Source: Marinobacter halotolerans
Lineage (GTDB): Bacteria > Pseudomonadota > Gammaproteobacteria > Pseudomonadales > Oleiphilaceae
Assembly: GCF_008795985.1 (NCBI RefSeq)
Contig: NZ_VMHP01000001.1
Span: forward strand, 2,108,001-2,172,000
Length of the DNA: 64,000 nt
Direction of reading: 5' to 3'
In this document: positions 35,114 to 44,016 of the stretch, in pieces
Layout: every line of letters starts with the position of its first letter
Numbering within the stretch: position 1 is the stretch's first letter
The notes under the pieces: model-generated
The model's input: only the letters and a program-made list of their open reading frames with translations
Database searches by the model: none
What the model was told of the DNA's origin: nothing
Made by a program: the position numbers and the translations under genes

Positions 35114-37102
35114 TCAGAGCGCGCCGGAAATATTGACGACTTTCTGCTGGATCATGGTCGGGGCGGGTTTGCGGATCTGCTTGTGCATGGTATCCGCAAG
35201 TTCAAGCTGTCGCTTGAGGTCGGTGATGGTGTTCTGCAGGCGTTCACGCTCCGCCCGGCCGTCCCGGTCGTTGCGAACCATGTCGCGCAGACGTCGGATC
35301 TGGTGCTCCAGCAACTGCTTCTGTTCCATGGAGTACTGCATGATCGGCAGCATGGCTTCCGATGGCCATCGCTCCACATCGTTGCGAACCCGCTGGTGTA
35401 GCGTGCGGGCTTCGCTGACCATGACATTGAAAAAGCGTTTTACCAGCACTGACTGTTCGGTTAGCAGGTTGGTGGGGCTTATGCGGAAGCGCCGTGCCTT
35501 CTTGCGAAGTTCCCGCACGGCAATAACGTGTCTCCCGGAACGGAGTGGGATCGGCTCGAGGTGTCTGGCGCGAGTGTCTTCGTTATACCGGCGATAGATC
35601 GCGCTGACCATCTTCTCGGCCAGGCGGCCTTCGCTCATAAGGTTGCTCAGGTCGCCTTCCAGCAGCTCGAAGAAATGCTCCATGCTGCGGTTCATGCCGG
35701 CAGTGGTCCAACTGCTGGACATCTGACGGCGAATGGTTTCCGCGTGCTTCTCAAAGCGCTCTTCGTTAACGAACTCCTTCAGGGTTTCACCCTGTGAATC
35801 CATCAGCCGGCGGCTTGAACGCAGGGTGATCAACTTCTTGTAATAGAAGTCGTAGTCGCGCTGGGCGCGGTCGGCGAGCAGTCGCAGCGCCTTTTTGTCC
35901 ACGGTGACGCCTGAGCAGGCCTGCATTTCTTCTTTCAGCGCATCCAGCCGACTCTGCATCGCGGCCTGGCTATTCTGCAGCATGCCCAGTAGATCGTTGA
36001 TCAGGCTCTGGGTGATCAACTGCTCTTTGTGCATCAATATGCGCTGGATAATAAGCTGCTCCAGCTGGGCGAGGTTGGATCGTTGCAGCAGAGCTTCGTC
36101 TTTTCGGACCCGCGCCGTCAGCCCCTGCTTGGCGGACAAAGGAATGACGTCCTTTTCCCGCATGCCCAGGTGGTCTGCGGTATAGCTTCGGATGCGGTCG
36201 ATGGCGTCATTGGTGTACTTATCGCCCTGTAGATCGTCCCATAGCACGTCGATTTTGTTCAGCACCGCGAAGCGTCCGGCGCGATGGTCGGCATGCTCGG
36301 TGTCGATATGATCCTTCCAGATGGTCATATCGCTGGCGGTCACACCGGTGTCGGCGCTGAGCAGGAATACGATGGCGTGTGCGCGGGGCAGCATGCTGAT
36401 GGTCAGCTCCGGCTCTGAACCGAGGGCATTCAGGCCGGGTGTGTCCAGAATGCGCAGGCCTCGCTCGAAAAGCGGATGGCGAATGCTGATCTGGGCGTTA
36501 CGCCAGGCGGGAATCAGCACCTGTCCGGGCTGTCCCCTATCGCTTTCAAGCATGCTTTCATCGAAGCCGAGTGCCCGTGCTTCGGAAGGAGGCACACTCT
36601 TGACCCGGGCAACTTCGGCGAGAACTTCCCGCATGACTTCCGGGTCGCGCTCGTCCAGTTCGTGTTTGACCCAGCGTTCAGGTTGCTTGCGCAGTTGCTG
36701 CAGGGAAAGCTCGCCGGTCCGGGTTTCGATGGGCAGCAGGAGGAGGTAGTTGCTGTTGCTGTTGCGATCAAAAAACAGCTCGGTGGGGCACATGGTGGTC
36801 CGCCCCGCCTGGGACGGCAGCATGCGCTGGCCGTACTCCGAGAAAAACAGGGCGTTGATGAGCTCGGTTTTGCCCCGGGAATATTCCCCCACAAAGGCTA
36901 TGGTCAGTTCGTCTTCTACCAGCAACTCCAGGCCGTTGCGAATGCGCGTGCTGATATCGTCCGAGAAAAGGTTGTTGTCCTGGAGCCACAGGCGATAACG
37001 ACCGATCTGGCGTATCAGTTCTTTTTTCCAGCCGTGATAGGCCTCGACCTGTTGGGACAGAGTGCCCTGGAAGGTGCCAGTGTATGGGCCGTGAGTGTTC
37101 AT
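35114..37102 (-). CDS. Bacterial dynamin-like GTPase
   Basis: This 662-residue protein carries a dynamin-type G domain (about 60-330) with P-loop GEYSRGKT (72-79), G2 Thr in [12 protein letters not shown]3 DTPGLNAL and G4 NKID. Helical stalk-like regions follow (about 370-560), and a predicted coiled coil lies near the end (about 595-645). There is no signal peptide and only weak hydrophobic segments, so it is probably cytoplasmic and peripheral to the membrane. Bacterial dynamin-like proteins remodel or protect membranes. It lies between yggT and metX, where pseudomonad gene orders normally have no such gene. It may be part of the yggS-proC-yggT transcript, although the gap to yggT is 162 bp. 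Confidence 0.82.
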   Translation of the reverse strand: MNTHGPYTGTFQGTLSQQVEAYHGWKKELIRQIGRYRLWLQDNNLFSDDISTRIRNGLELLVEDELTIAFVGEYSRGKTELINALFFSEYGQRMLPSQAGRTTMCPTELFFDRNSNSNYLLLLPIETRTGELSLQQLRKQPERWVKHELDERDPEVMREVLAEVARVKSVPPSEARALGFDESMLESDRGQPGQVLIPAWRNAQISIRHPLFERGLRILDTPGLNALGSEPELTISMLPRAHAIVFLLSADTGVTASDMTIWKDHIDTEHADHRAGRFAVLNKIDVLWDDLQGDKYTNDAIDRIRSYTADHLGMREKDVIPLSAKQGLTARVRKDEALLQRSNLAQLEQLIIQRILMHKEQLITQSLINDLLGMLQNSQAAMQSRLDALKEEMQACSGVTVDKKALRLLADRAQRDYDFYYKKLITLRSSRRLMDSQGETLKEFVNEERFEKHAETIRRQMSSSWTTAGMNRSMEHFFELLEGDLSNLMSEGRLAEKMVSAIYRRYNEDTRARHLEPIPLRSGRHVIAVRELRKKARRFRISPTNLLTEQSVLVKRFFNVMVSEARTLHQRVRNDVERWPSEAMLPIMQYSMEQKQLLEHQIRRLRDMVRNDRDGRAERERLQNTITDLKRQLELADTMHKQIRKPAPTMIQQKVVNISGAL

Positions 37103-37264
37103 TGGAGAATCCTTCTGCGCGACTTGCGGGCGACGACAACGATCCCTGAAACCAGTAACCGGTAAAAGAGTGATTCAAATATAGCTAAGGTTACGGGAGT
37201 TTCATGAAAAGTCGCGCGTGGCTCTGTAACAAAGTGTTTTTTTGCGAGCCACTCTACATTTTTG

Positions 37265-37846
37265 TTACATACCTGCCAAAGCGCCCATGCCCGCACTGCG
37301 CTGCAGATTGTCGATGACCACCTGCAACACGTTGAGGATCAGGAACACGATAATAGGCGACAGATCCAGGCCGCCCATGGAGGGCATCACGTTGCGAACC
37401 GGCCGCATGATCGGCTCGGTGACCTGCGCCACCAGCTGGATAGCGGGATGACTGCTTTGCGGTGCAATCCAGCTGACCACCACCACGGCGATCACCGACC
37501 AGAAGTAGATGGTCACGATCAGGTCCAGCACGTTCAGTACTGACCAGGTCAGCAGTGAAAGCGGGTTGACGCTGGGGATGCCGCCGTTCAACGCGATGAG
37601 AATCAGGAAAAAGGTAATGCCCTGAATGATCACCGCCAGCACCAGGGAGGCGCCGTCGATGCCGCCCCAGCCCGGGATGATTTTTCTCAAGGGGCGCAGC
37701 AGGGGGTTAGTCGCCTTCACCGCAAACTGGGTTATGGGATTATAGAAATCGGCCCGGGCAAGCTGGAGCAGAAATCTGAGCAGTACGATGGTCAGGTAAA
37801 AGCTGGAAGCTATAAGCAGGATGGTGATCAGAACGTCGGCCAGCAT
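37265..37846 (-). CDS. yggT: YggT family membrane protein
   Basis: The 193-residue inner-membrane protein consists of two copies of the YGGT module. Each has a hydrophobic helix pair and the motif NPLLRPLRKIIPGWGGIDGAS or EPIMRPVRNVMPSMGGLDLSP. The internal duplication is clear by eye. YggT/CcmB-like proteins are linked to osmotic tolerance and membrane organisation, and the gene typically follows proC. It starts 44 bp after the proC stop. Confidence 0.9.
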   Translation of the reverse strand: MLADVLITILLIASSFYLTIVLLRFLLQLARADFYNPITQFAVKATNPLLRPLRKIIPGWGGIDGASLVLAVIIQGITFFLILIALNGGIPSVNPLSLLTWSVLNVLDLIVTIYFWSVIAVVVVSWIAPQSSHPAIQLVAQVTEPIMRPVRNVMPSMGGLDLSPIIVFLILNVLQVVIDNLQRSAGMGALAGM

Positions 37847-37889
37847 GGGGCTGTGTCTCCCGTTTATCTATGACTGTTTGTCTGCAGCG

Positions 37890-38723
37890 CTACTGTTTGG
37901 CCGCAAGTTCTTTCGACATCTCGCCGGAACGGTTGTAGGCCGCCGAGTAGGCTTTTTTCACCAGCTCGCGCAGGCCGCCTTCCTCGAAGGTGTTAATAGC
38001 CTGTTCAGTGGTGCCTCCTGGGGACATCACGTTACGTTTGAGCTGCCCCGGGTCGTGTTCGCTGCGCCCGGCCATTTCTGCAGCGCCGGCCATGGTCTGG
38101 ATCGCCAGTTCCCGCGCGGTCTTGCCGGGAATGCCAGCCTCGGTAGCCGCCTCTTCCAGGGCCTCAAGCATCAGGAAAAAATAGGCCGGGCCACTGCCGG
38201 AAAGCGCCGTCACAGCGTGAAGCAGGGATTCGTCATCCACCCAGAGTGCCGAGCCGATGCTGTTGAACACCGACTCCACCATGGCTTTCTGTTTGTCTTT
38301 CACCTGATCATTGGCATAGAGGCCCGCAGCACCCTTGCCGACGAGCGACGGCGTGTTGGGCATGACCCGCACCATGGGCATGCCGCCGCCCAGCCATTCG
38401 TCCAGAGTGGTGGCTTCGAGGCCTGCGGCAATGGACACCATCAGCGGCCGCGTGTTCTGCACAACCGGAGCAATATCGACGCAGACGTCCCTCATGACCT
38501 GGGGCTTCACCGCCAGCACCACCATGTCTGCCTGTTGGGCGCAGTGACGGTTGTCGGTGGTAATGCTGACTCCGAACTGTTTGCGGATTGACTGCAGATG
38601 ACCGTCATCCGGGGCGCTCACCCAGATATTGGCTGCATTGAAACCGCTCTCCAGCATGCCACCGATAATGGCGCTGGCCATATTGCCTGCGCCGATAAAC
38701 GAAATGGTTGGTGATGTGCTCAA
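37890..38723 (-). CDS. proC: Pyrroline-5-carboxylate reductase
   Basis: The 277-residue enzyme (E. coli ProC 269) has an N-terminal nucleotide loop FIGAGNMASAIIGGM. The P5CR signature in the dimerisation domain is ALSGSGPAYFFLMLEALEEAATEAG, followed by KRNVMSPGGTTEQAI. It catalyses the last step of proline synthesis with NAD(P)H. It lies between yggS and yggT in the conserved order. Confidence 0.95.
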   Translation of the reverse strand: MSTSPTISFIGAGNMASAIIGGMLESGFNAANIWVSAPDDGHLQSIRKQFGVSITTDNRHCAQQADMVVLAVKPQVMRDVCVDIAPVVQNTRPLMVSIAAGLEATTLDEWLGGGMPMVRVMPNTPSLVGKGAAGLYANDQVKDKQKAMVESVFNSIGSALWVDDESLLHAVTALSGSGPAYFFLMLEALEEAATEAGIPGKTARELAIQTMAGAAEMAGRSEHDPGQLKRNVMSPGGTTEQAINTFEEGGLRELVKKAYSAAYNRSGEMSKELAAKQ

Positions 38724-38827
38724 GATTCACTCCCGCTTATGATCGAAAGCGGCCCTTGGCCGCATTGAACTGGATGATAACAGGAACAGAGCTCGCGGGC
38801 TTGCCACGGGCCAAGAACCAGCACCTG

Positions 38828-39523
38828 CTAGTCCCTCGCGCCAAAAACCGCGGTGCCTACCCTGACCCAGGTGGCGCCAGCCTCGATCGCCAGCTCCAGG
38901 TCCGCGGACATGCCCATGGACAGCGTGTCCAGGTCGTCGCTTCCCGGATTGTCCCTGCGCAGGGCCGCAAGCGCATCCGCGAGCCGGTCGAAGCTGGCTC
39001 TCAGGTCCGCCTCCGGCTGGTCCGGGTCCGGAATTGCCATCAGCCCCCGCAGGCGGATATTGGGCAGTGCCAGGCATTCCCGCGCCAGATCGGGCAACTC
39101 GGCCAGCACACAGCCCGATTTGCTGTCTTCCTCATTAATATTGACCTGAAGGCAGAGATTCAAGGGTGGCAATGAATCGGGCCGTTGCTCGCTGAGCCTA
39201 CGGGCAATTTTAAGCCGGTCGACGCTGTGCACCCAGTGGAAGGCCTCGGCAATCTGTCGGGTCTTGTTGGACTGGATGGGGCCGATAAAATGCCATTCCA
39301 GATCTGGCAGGTCAGCCAACGCGTCGATCTTCTCCAGCGCTTCCTGCAGGTAGTTCTCACCAAAGGCATTCTGGCCGGCCGAGTGGGCCTCACGAAGATC
39401 ACTGGCAGGGCGGGTCTTGCTCACTGCAAGAAGCTTCACTGAACCGGGCTTGCGGCCCGCGTCCATTGTTGCTTTTTGTATGCGTCGGGTTACGGTCCCC
39501 ACGTTGTCTGCTATGCTGCTCAT
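38828..39523 (-). CDS. yggS: PLP homeostasis protein, YggS/PROSC family
   Basis: The 231-residue single-domain PLP-binding barrel carries the cofactor Lys in LLAVSKTRPASDLREA (near residue 36). It also has GENYLQEALEK, WHFIGPIQSNK and LMAIPDPD with GMSADLELAIEAG. It controls pyridoxal phosphate homeostasis and amino acid pools rather than catalysing a reaction. The first gene of the minus-strand run, it is divergent from pilT across 145 bp. Confidence 0.94.
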   Translation of the reverse strand: MSSIADNVGTVTRRIQKATMDAGRKPGSVKLLAVSKTRPASDLREAHSAGQNAFGENYLQEALEKIDALADLPDLEWHFIGPIQSNKTRQIAEAFHWVHSVDRLKIARRLSEQRPDSLPPLNLCLQVNINEEDSKSGCVLAELPDLARECLALPNIRLRGLMAIPDPDQPEADLRASFDRLADALAALRRDNPGSDDLDTLSMGMSADLELAIEAGATWVRVGTAVFGARD

Positions 39524-39668
39524 TGTGCGATTCCGCCGATGCCGCTGTGCCTCAGATTGGGTGACACGTTACCCCCAGGTTACTGAAATGCCAAGTGAAG
39601 GCAGCGAAGCACAGGTGCCGTCACAGGCGGAAATCAGGATAGAAGAATAATGCCTTCCGAGGACCTCT

Positions 39669-40703
39669 ATGGATATTACTGAACTGCTTGCCTTCTCAGC
39701 GAAACAGGGTGCGTCTGACCTTCACCTGTCTGCTGGCCTTCCCCCGATGATACGGGTTGATGGCGATGTCCGCCGTATCAATCTGCCGCCGATGGAGCAC
39801 AAGGAAGTCCACGGTCTGATTTACGACATCATGAACGACAAGCAGCGCAAGGACTACGAGGAATTCCTGGAGACGGACTTTTCATTCGAAGTGCCCGGCG
39901 TGGCCCGCTTCCGTGTTAACGCATTCAACCAGAACCGGGGCGCCGGCGGGGTTTTCCGTACCATCCCCTCCAAGGTTCTGACCATGGAAGACCTGGGTAT
40001 GGGGCAGGTGTTCAAGGATATCGCTTCCGTTCCCCGCGGTCTGGTTCTGGTAACTGGCCCGACCGGTTCGGGCAAGTCCACTACTCTGGCGGCGATGATC
40101 GACTACATCAACGACAGTCGTTACGAGCATATCCTCACGATTGAGGATCCGATCGAATTTGTTCACGAATCGAAGAAATGCCTGATGAACCAGCGGGAGG
40201 TTCATCGCGATACCCTGGGCTTCAACGAAGCCCTGCGGTCGGCACTGCGGGAAGACCCGGATATCATCCTGGTGGGCGAGCTCCGTGACCTGGAAACCAT
40301 CCGCCTGGCTCTGACGGCCGCGGAAACCGGCCACCTGGTGTTCGGCACCCTGCACACCACCTCGGCGGCCAAAACCATCGACCGTGTGGTCGACGTGTTC
40401 CCGGCCCAGGAGAAGTCCATGGTGCGCTCGATGCTCTCCGAATCCCTGCAGGCGGTTATCTCCCAGACGCTGATGAAGAAAATGGGCGGTGGCCGAATTG
40501 CAGCTCACGAAATCATGATTGGTACCTCCGCCATCCGGAACCTGATCCGCGAAGACAAGATTGCCCAGATGTATTCGGCGATACAGACAGGTGGTTCGCT
40601 GGGCATGCAGACGCTGGACCAGTGTCTGGAGAAGCTGCTGAAGAAGGGCCTAATCTCCCGCGAAGCGGCGAGGATCAAAGCGAAGATGCCGGACAATTTC
40701 TAA
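39669..40703 (+). CDS. pilT: Type IV pilus retraction ATPase PilT
   Basis: The 344-residue protein is exactly the length of P. aeruginosa PilT. It has Walker A GPTGSGKST (near 130), an Asp box, Walker B IILVGELRDLETI, the His box TGHLVFGTLHT, and the retraction-specific AIRNLIRE motif near the C-terminus. It powers pilus depolymerisation for twitching motility and DNA uptake. The RBS GAGG is 7 bp before the ATG. pilU follows 69 bp later. Confidence 0.97.
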   Translation: MDITELLAFSAKQGASDLHLSAGLPPMIRVDGDVRRINLPPMEHKEVHGLIYDIMNDKQRKDYEEFLETDFSFEVPGVARFRVNAFNQNRGAGGVFRTIPSKVLTMEDLGMGQVFKDIASVPRGLVLVTGPTGSGKSTTLAAMIDYINDSRYEHILTIEDPIEFVHESKKCLMNQREVHRDTLGFNEALRSALREDPDIILVGELRDLETIRLALTAAETGHLVFGTLHTTSAAKTIDRVVDVFPAQEKSMVRSMLSESLQAVISQTLMKKMGGGRIAAHEIMIGTSAIRNLIREDKIAQMYSAIQTGGSLGMQTLDQCLEKLLKKGLISREAARIKAKMPDNF

Positions 40704-40772
40704 GAGCCTGGAGAAGGCACGGGGCGGGCAGTCCCTCCGGGGCACGCTGAGAACAAAAGAACAGGTGGCAAT

Positions 40773-41894
40773 ATGGATTTTGATAAGTTACTGCGTTTGA
40801 TGGTCGAGAAGGGCGGTTCGGATCTGTTTATTACTGCCGGTGTGCCGCCTTCCATGAAAGTGAACGGAAAGGTGTTGCCAGTCACAAAGAGTGCGCTGAC
40901 GCCGGAGCAGACCCGGGATTTCGTGTACGGCTCGATGAACGACAAACAGCAGCGTGAGTTCGAGGAGAGCCACGAGTGCAACTTTGCCATCAGCGCCCGG
41001 GGCATTGGTCGTTTCCGGGTCAGCGCGTTTTTCCAGCGTAACCTGTGCGGCATGGTCCTGCGACGGATCGAGGTGAAGATTCCCCAGATCGACGAACTGT
41101 CGCTGCCGGAAGTGGTCAAAGACCTGGCGATGACCAAGCGCGGGCTGATCATGTTCGTGGGCGCCACCGGTACCGGTAAGTCTACCTCCCTGGCAGCCAT
41201 GCTTGGGCACCGCAACCGCAACAGCCGTGGCCACATTATTTCCATCGAAGACCCTATCGAATTTGTTCACCAGCACCAGGGCTGCATCGTTACCCAGCGG
41301 GAAGTGGGCATCGACACGGAAAGCTTTGAAGTGGCGCTGAAGAACACCCTGCGACAGGCGCCGGACGTGATCCTGATTGGTGAGGTGCGTACCCGCCAGA
41401 CCATGGAATACTCGGTACAGTTCGCCGAAACCGGTCACCTGTGTCTGGCCACCCTGCACGCCAACAATGCCAACCAGGCGCTGGACCGGATTATCCAGTT
41501 TTTCCCGCCGGAACAGCACAATCAGATCTGGATGGACCTGTCCCTAAACCTCAAGGCCATTGTGGCCCAGCAGCTGGTGCCCACCCCGGACGGGCAGGGG
41601 CGTAAAGCGGTTATCGAGGTGCTGATCAACACCCCGCTGGTGTCCGACCTGATCCGCAAGGGTGAGGTGCACCGCCTCAAGGAACTGATGTCCAAATCCC
41701 GCGAGTCGGGCATGCAGACATTTGATCAGGCCCTCTATGACCTCTACGCTGAAGGATCAATCACGTACGAAGATGCATTGGCACACGCGGATTCCGCGAA
41801 CGACCTGCGACTGATGATCAAACTGGGCGCAGATGCACACGGAGCCGATAAGCTGTCTTCAAGCGTCGACAAGTTGTCTATTCAGGATGATTGA
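40773..41894 (+). CDS. pilU: Type IV pilus retraction ATPase PilU
   Basis: The 373-residue PilT paralogue (P. aeruginosa PilU 382) has Walker A GATGTGKST, Walker B VILIGEVRTRQTM, His box TGHLCLATLHANNANQ, and NTPLVSDLIRKGE in place of AIRNLIRE, which distinguishes it from PilT. PilU supports PilT-dependent retraction under load. The C-terminal tail (HGADKLSSSVDKLS) is polar. No intrinsic terminator separates it from the FadL-like gene 101 bp on. Confidence 0.95.
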   Translation: MDFDKLLRLMVEKGGSDLFITAGVPPSMKVNGKVLPVTKSALTPEQTRDFVYGSMNDKQQREFEESHECNFAISARGIGRFRVSAFFQRNLCGMVLRRIEVKIPQIDELSLPEVVKDLAMTKRGLIMFVGATGTGKSTSLAAMLGHRNRNSRGHIISIEDPIEFVHQHQGCIVTQREVGIDTESFEVALKNTLRQAPDVILIGEVRTRQTMEYSVQFAETGHLCLATLHANNANQALDRIIQFFPPEQHNQIWMDLSLNLKAIVAQQLVPTPDGQGRKAVIEVLINTPLVSDLIRKGEVHRLKELMSKSRESGMQTFDQALYDLYAEGSITYEDALAHADSANDLRLMIKLGADAHGADKLSSSVDKLSIQDD

Positions 41895-41995
41895 CAACGT
41901 ATTCAATTAGTTAGCATCCTGAATCGGTGGCCTTGTCAGTTGAAGTTCAGGATTCGTGCTGCTATCACTGCCCCCAATTACAGAAAGGGGGATTT

Positions 41996-43384
41996 ATGCA
42001 GCCAAAAAACGACTATTCCGTAATCAGGACCTGTTTCCTGCCTGCTCTGATGGCCGTGGCGCCCGCCAGTGTTCTTGCTGGCGGCTACGGCCTCAATGAG
42101 CAGGGCGCAAGTGCATCCGGCGTTGCCAACGCCGGCGCCGCGGCCAACCCCGAGAATGCCTCCACCGTCTATTTCAACCCCGCCGGTATGACCGAGCTGG
42201 AAGGCACGAACCTGTCTTTTGGTGCAGCGGTGCTGACTATTACCGGTGATTTTGAGGGCAGTGCCGTCCGGGATAACGGGAACCCGGTATCCGGCGGTGA
42301 TGGCGGTGATTTTGTGCCCACGGCGGTGGTGCCCAACCTATACATGACCCATGAAGTGAATGACGCCGTCGCGGTAGGCCTGGGTGTGAACGCGCCTTAC
42401 GGGTTATCAGCGGATTACGATAACGACTTCGTTGGCCGCTTCTTCGCGGATGAAACGGATCTTCAGGTACTGAGCATCAGCCCCTCATTCGCCGCCACCA
42501 GCAACGATGGCTTCTTCTCGCTGGGGGCCAGCGTCAACGTCCTCTATGGCGAGGGAACCCTGAGCAAGTTCCAGGATTTTCGTTCGGCGGGGCTTCCACA
42601 GGATGGTTATTTTGAAGTCGAAGGTGATGATGTCGCTGTTAACTATACCTTGGGCATGCAGTTCAAACCGGCTGAGACGACCCGTTTGGGCATTGTTTAC
42701 CGCACGGCGACTGAACTGAAGCTGGAAGGGGACGCACGGCTGACGAATGCGCCGATATTTGGACCGGGCGGCACACCTACAGGTATGACCAAAACGCTGA
42801 CCGAAAATGCCATAGTGACGTTGGATATCCCCGAACAGCTCAACTTTGCCGTCAGCCATCAGGTGGCGGACGACGTTACCCTGCTGGCCAGTGCCACCTG
42901 GACCCGCTGGAGTCGGTTCGAGTCTCTGGACGTGGTTAGCACTCAGGCCAATGCCGGCACACCGAACGAAACCATTTCGTTTCTTGGTGAAAACAAGTAT
43001 GGCGAACCCGGCGTGATCGGCCATGTGCCGGAGCAGTGGCGAGATACCTGGTCGGCGGCCACGGGCGTTTCCTGGCAGGCGACACCAGCAGTCAAGCTGC
43101 GGGCCGGTTACGCCTTTGATGAGTCGCCGATCAATGATCAGTATCGCACCGCCCGGGTGCCTTCAGAGGACCGCCACTGGCTGACGCTGGGCGGCCAGTA
43201 TGCCCACGCCCCATCAGGCTGGACGGTGGATCTGGCGGCCGGTTACCTGATCATCGACGACCCGACAGTGGATGAGCAGGAGTACACCTACGAGAATGAG
43301 CCGACGCCCGGTGCGGCCCGTCTGCAGGGAGAGTACGAGCTGGATGCCTGGGGCGCTGCGTTCCAGCTGAGCAGGAAGTTCTGA
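41996..43384 (+). CDS. FadL/TodX family outer-membrane porin
   Basis: The 462-residue protein starts at the ATG at 41996, with AAGGGGG before it. The longer open frame adds 23 residues that do not look like a signal peptide. The signal ends PASVLA, and the mature N-terminus GGYGLNEQGASASGVANAGAA is the FadL plug signature, followed by YFNPAGMTELEG. The C-terminal residue is Phe, as required for barrel assembly. FadL proteins import long-chain fatty acids or aromatic and alkane hydrocarbons; substrate is not predictable, though a hydrocarbon-degrading lifestyle would fit. It converges on a small unknown gene 24 bp away. Confidence 0.92.
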   Translation: MQPKNDYSVIRTCFLPALMAVAPASVLAGGYGLNEQGASASGVANAGAAANPENASTVYFNPAGMTELEGTNLSFGAAVLTITGDFEGSAVRDNGNPVSGGDGGDFVPTAVVPNLYMTHEVNDAVAVGLGVNAPYGLSADYDNDFVGRFFADETDLQVLSISPSFAATSNDGFFSLGASVNVLYGEGTLSKFQDFRSAGLPQDGYFEVEGDDVAVNYTLGMQFKPAETTRLGIVYRTATELKLEGDARLTNAPIFGPGGTPTGMTKTLTENAIVTLDIPEQLNFAVSHQVADDVTLLASATWTRWSRFESLDVVSTQANAGTPNETISFLGENKYGEPGVIGHVPEQWRDTWSAATGVSWQATPAVKLRAGYAFDESPINDQYRTARVPSEDRHWLTLGGQYAHAPSGWTVDLAAGYLIIDDPTVDEQEYTYENEPTPGAARLQGEYELDAWGAAFQLSRKF

Positions 43385-43408
43385 TCAGCCCGAAGCGGCA
43401 GGCACCGG

Positions 43409-43786
43409 TTATTGCTCAACAACCTGGCCCCGGTAAATGATTTTCTTCCGCTGGGCCATGGCCTCGTCACCATGGCTCGGTTCATCGGCGATGGGCTGCC
43501 CCCGGTACATCCTTTTCGGTTTTTTTCCTTCCGATCCAGCCGCGTCCTCTGCCGGGGGCATTTCAAGCTCGAGGTTCGGGATCTGAGGCTTGAGCGTTTC
43601 CCAGGTTCGCATCAGATGGGATGATCGGGTTTTACTGGCGTATTCCGCCAGCCGATATTCCAGTTTGTCTTCTGTGAGATGCAGTTTGACTCCGAATTCC
43701 GACTGAATCAGCCGGCGACACTGGTGCACCAGCTTCAACAGGCCAGGGTTCAGCAGCCAACTGCGTTCGGATGCCATAGTGGACAT
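43409..43786 (-). CDS. Hypothetical protein with two C-terminal YRGQ motifs
   Basis: This 125-residue cytoplasmic protein has an N-terminal helical part (about 10-75). It ends with two copies of a short motif, KRMYRGQPI (91-99) and KKIIYRGQVV (114-123), separated by an acidic linker. A YRG-type repeat occurs in DUF4278 proteins, but there it is at the N-terminus, so membership is doubtful. The ATG at 43786 has GAGG 7 bp upstream; MASERSW three residues on is an alternative start. It lies 230 bp downstream of polA on the same strand. The function is unknown. Confidence 0.7.
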   Translation of the reverse strand: MSTMASERSWLLNPGLLKLVHQCRRLIQSEFGVKLHLTEDKLEYRLAEYASKTRSSHLMRTWETLKPQIPNLELEMPPAEDAAGSEGKKPKRMYRGQPIADEPSHGDEAMAQRKKIIYRGQVVEQ

Positions 43787-44016
43787 GGTGGGTGCCTCGA
43801 TAGTGGGGATGTCACAACCTGGCTCCAGAGCCCGGTGGGTCGGGAGCCGACCGGGTTTATGCTGCGAAATCCATGCCGCCTACCGCTTGAGGGCAGGAAA
43901 CGCCGCCAATGGCGGGGTTCCGGGGTGTTGCGGGTGATAAGGGGTGATGAAGGTAGTGCCATCCCGCTACCGGGAAGGCACGATTTTGGCGCACAGAAGG
44001 CCTGGATCGCCAGTAT

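Noticed and set aside
43787..44016. Possible Spot 42/ErsA-like small RNA downstream of polA
   Set aside because: The 230 bp after polA hold several GC hairpins (for example around 43831-43855) and C-rich stretches, but I found no promoter and no stem followed by a T run on the minus strand. There is not enough to call an RNA.
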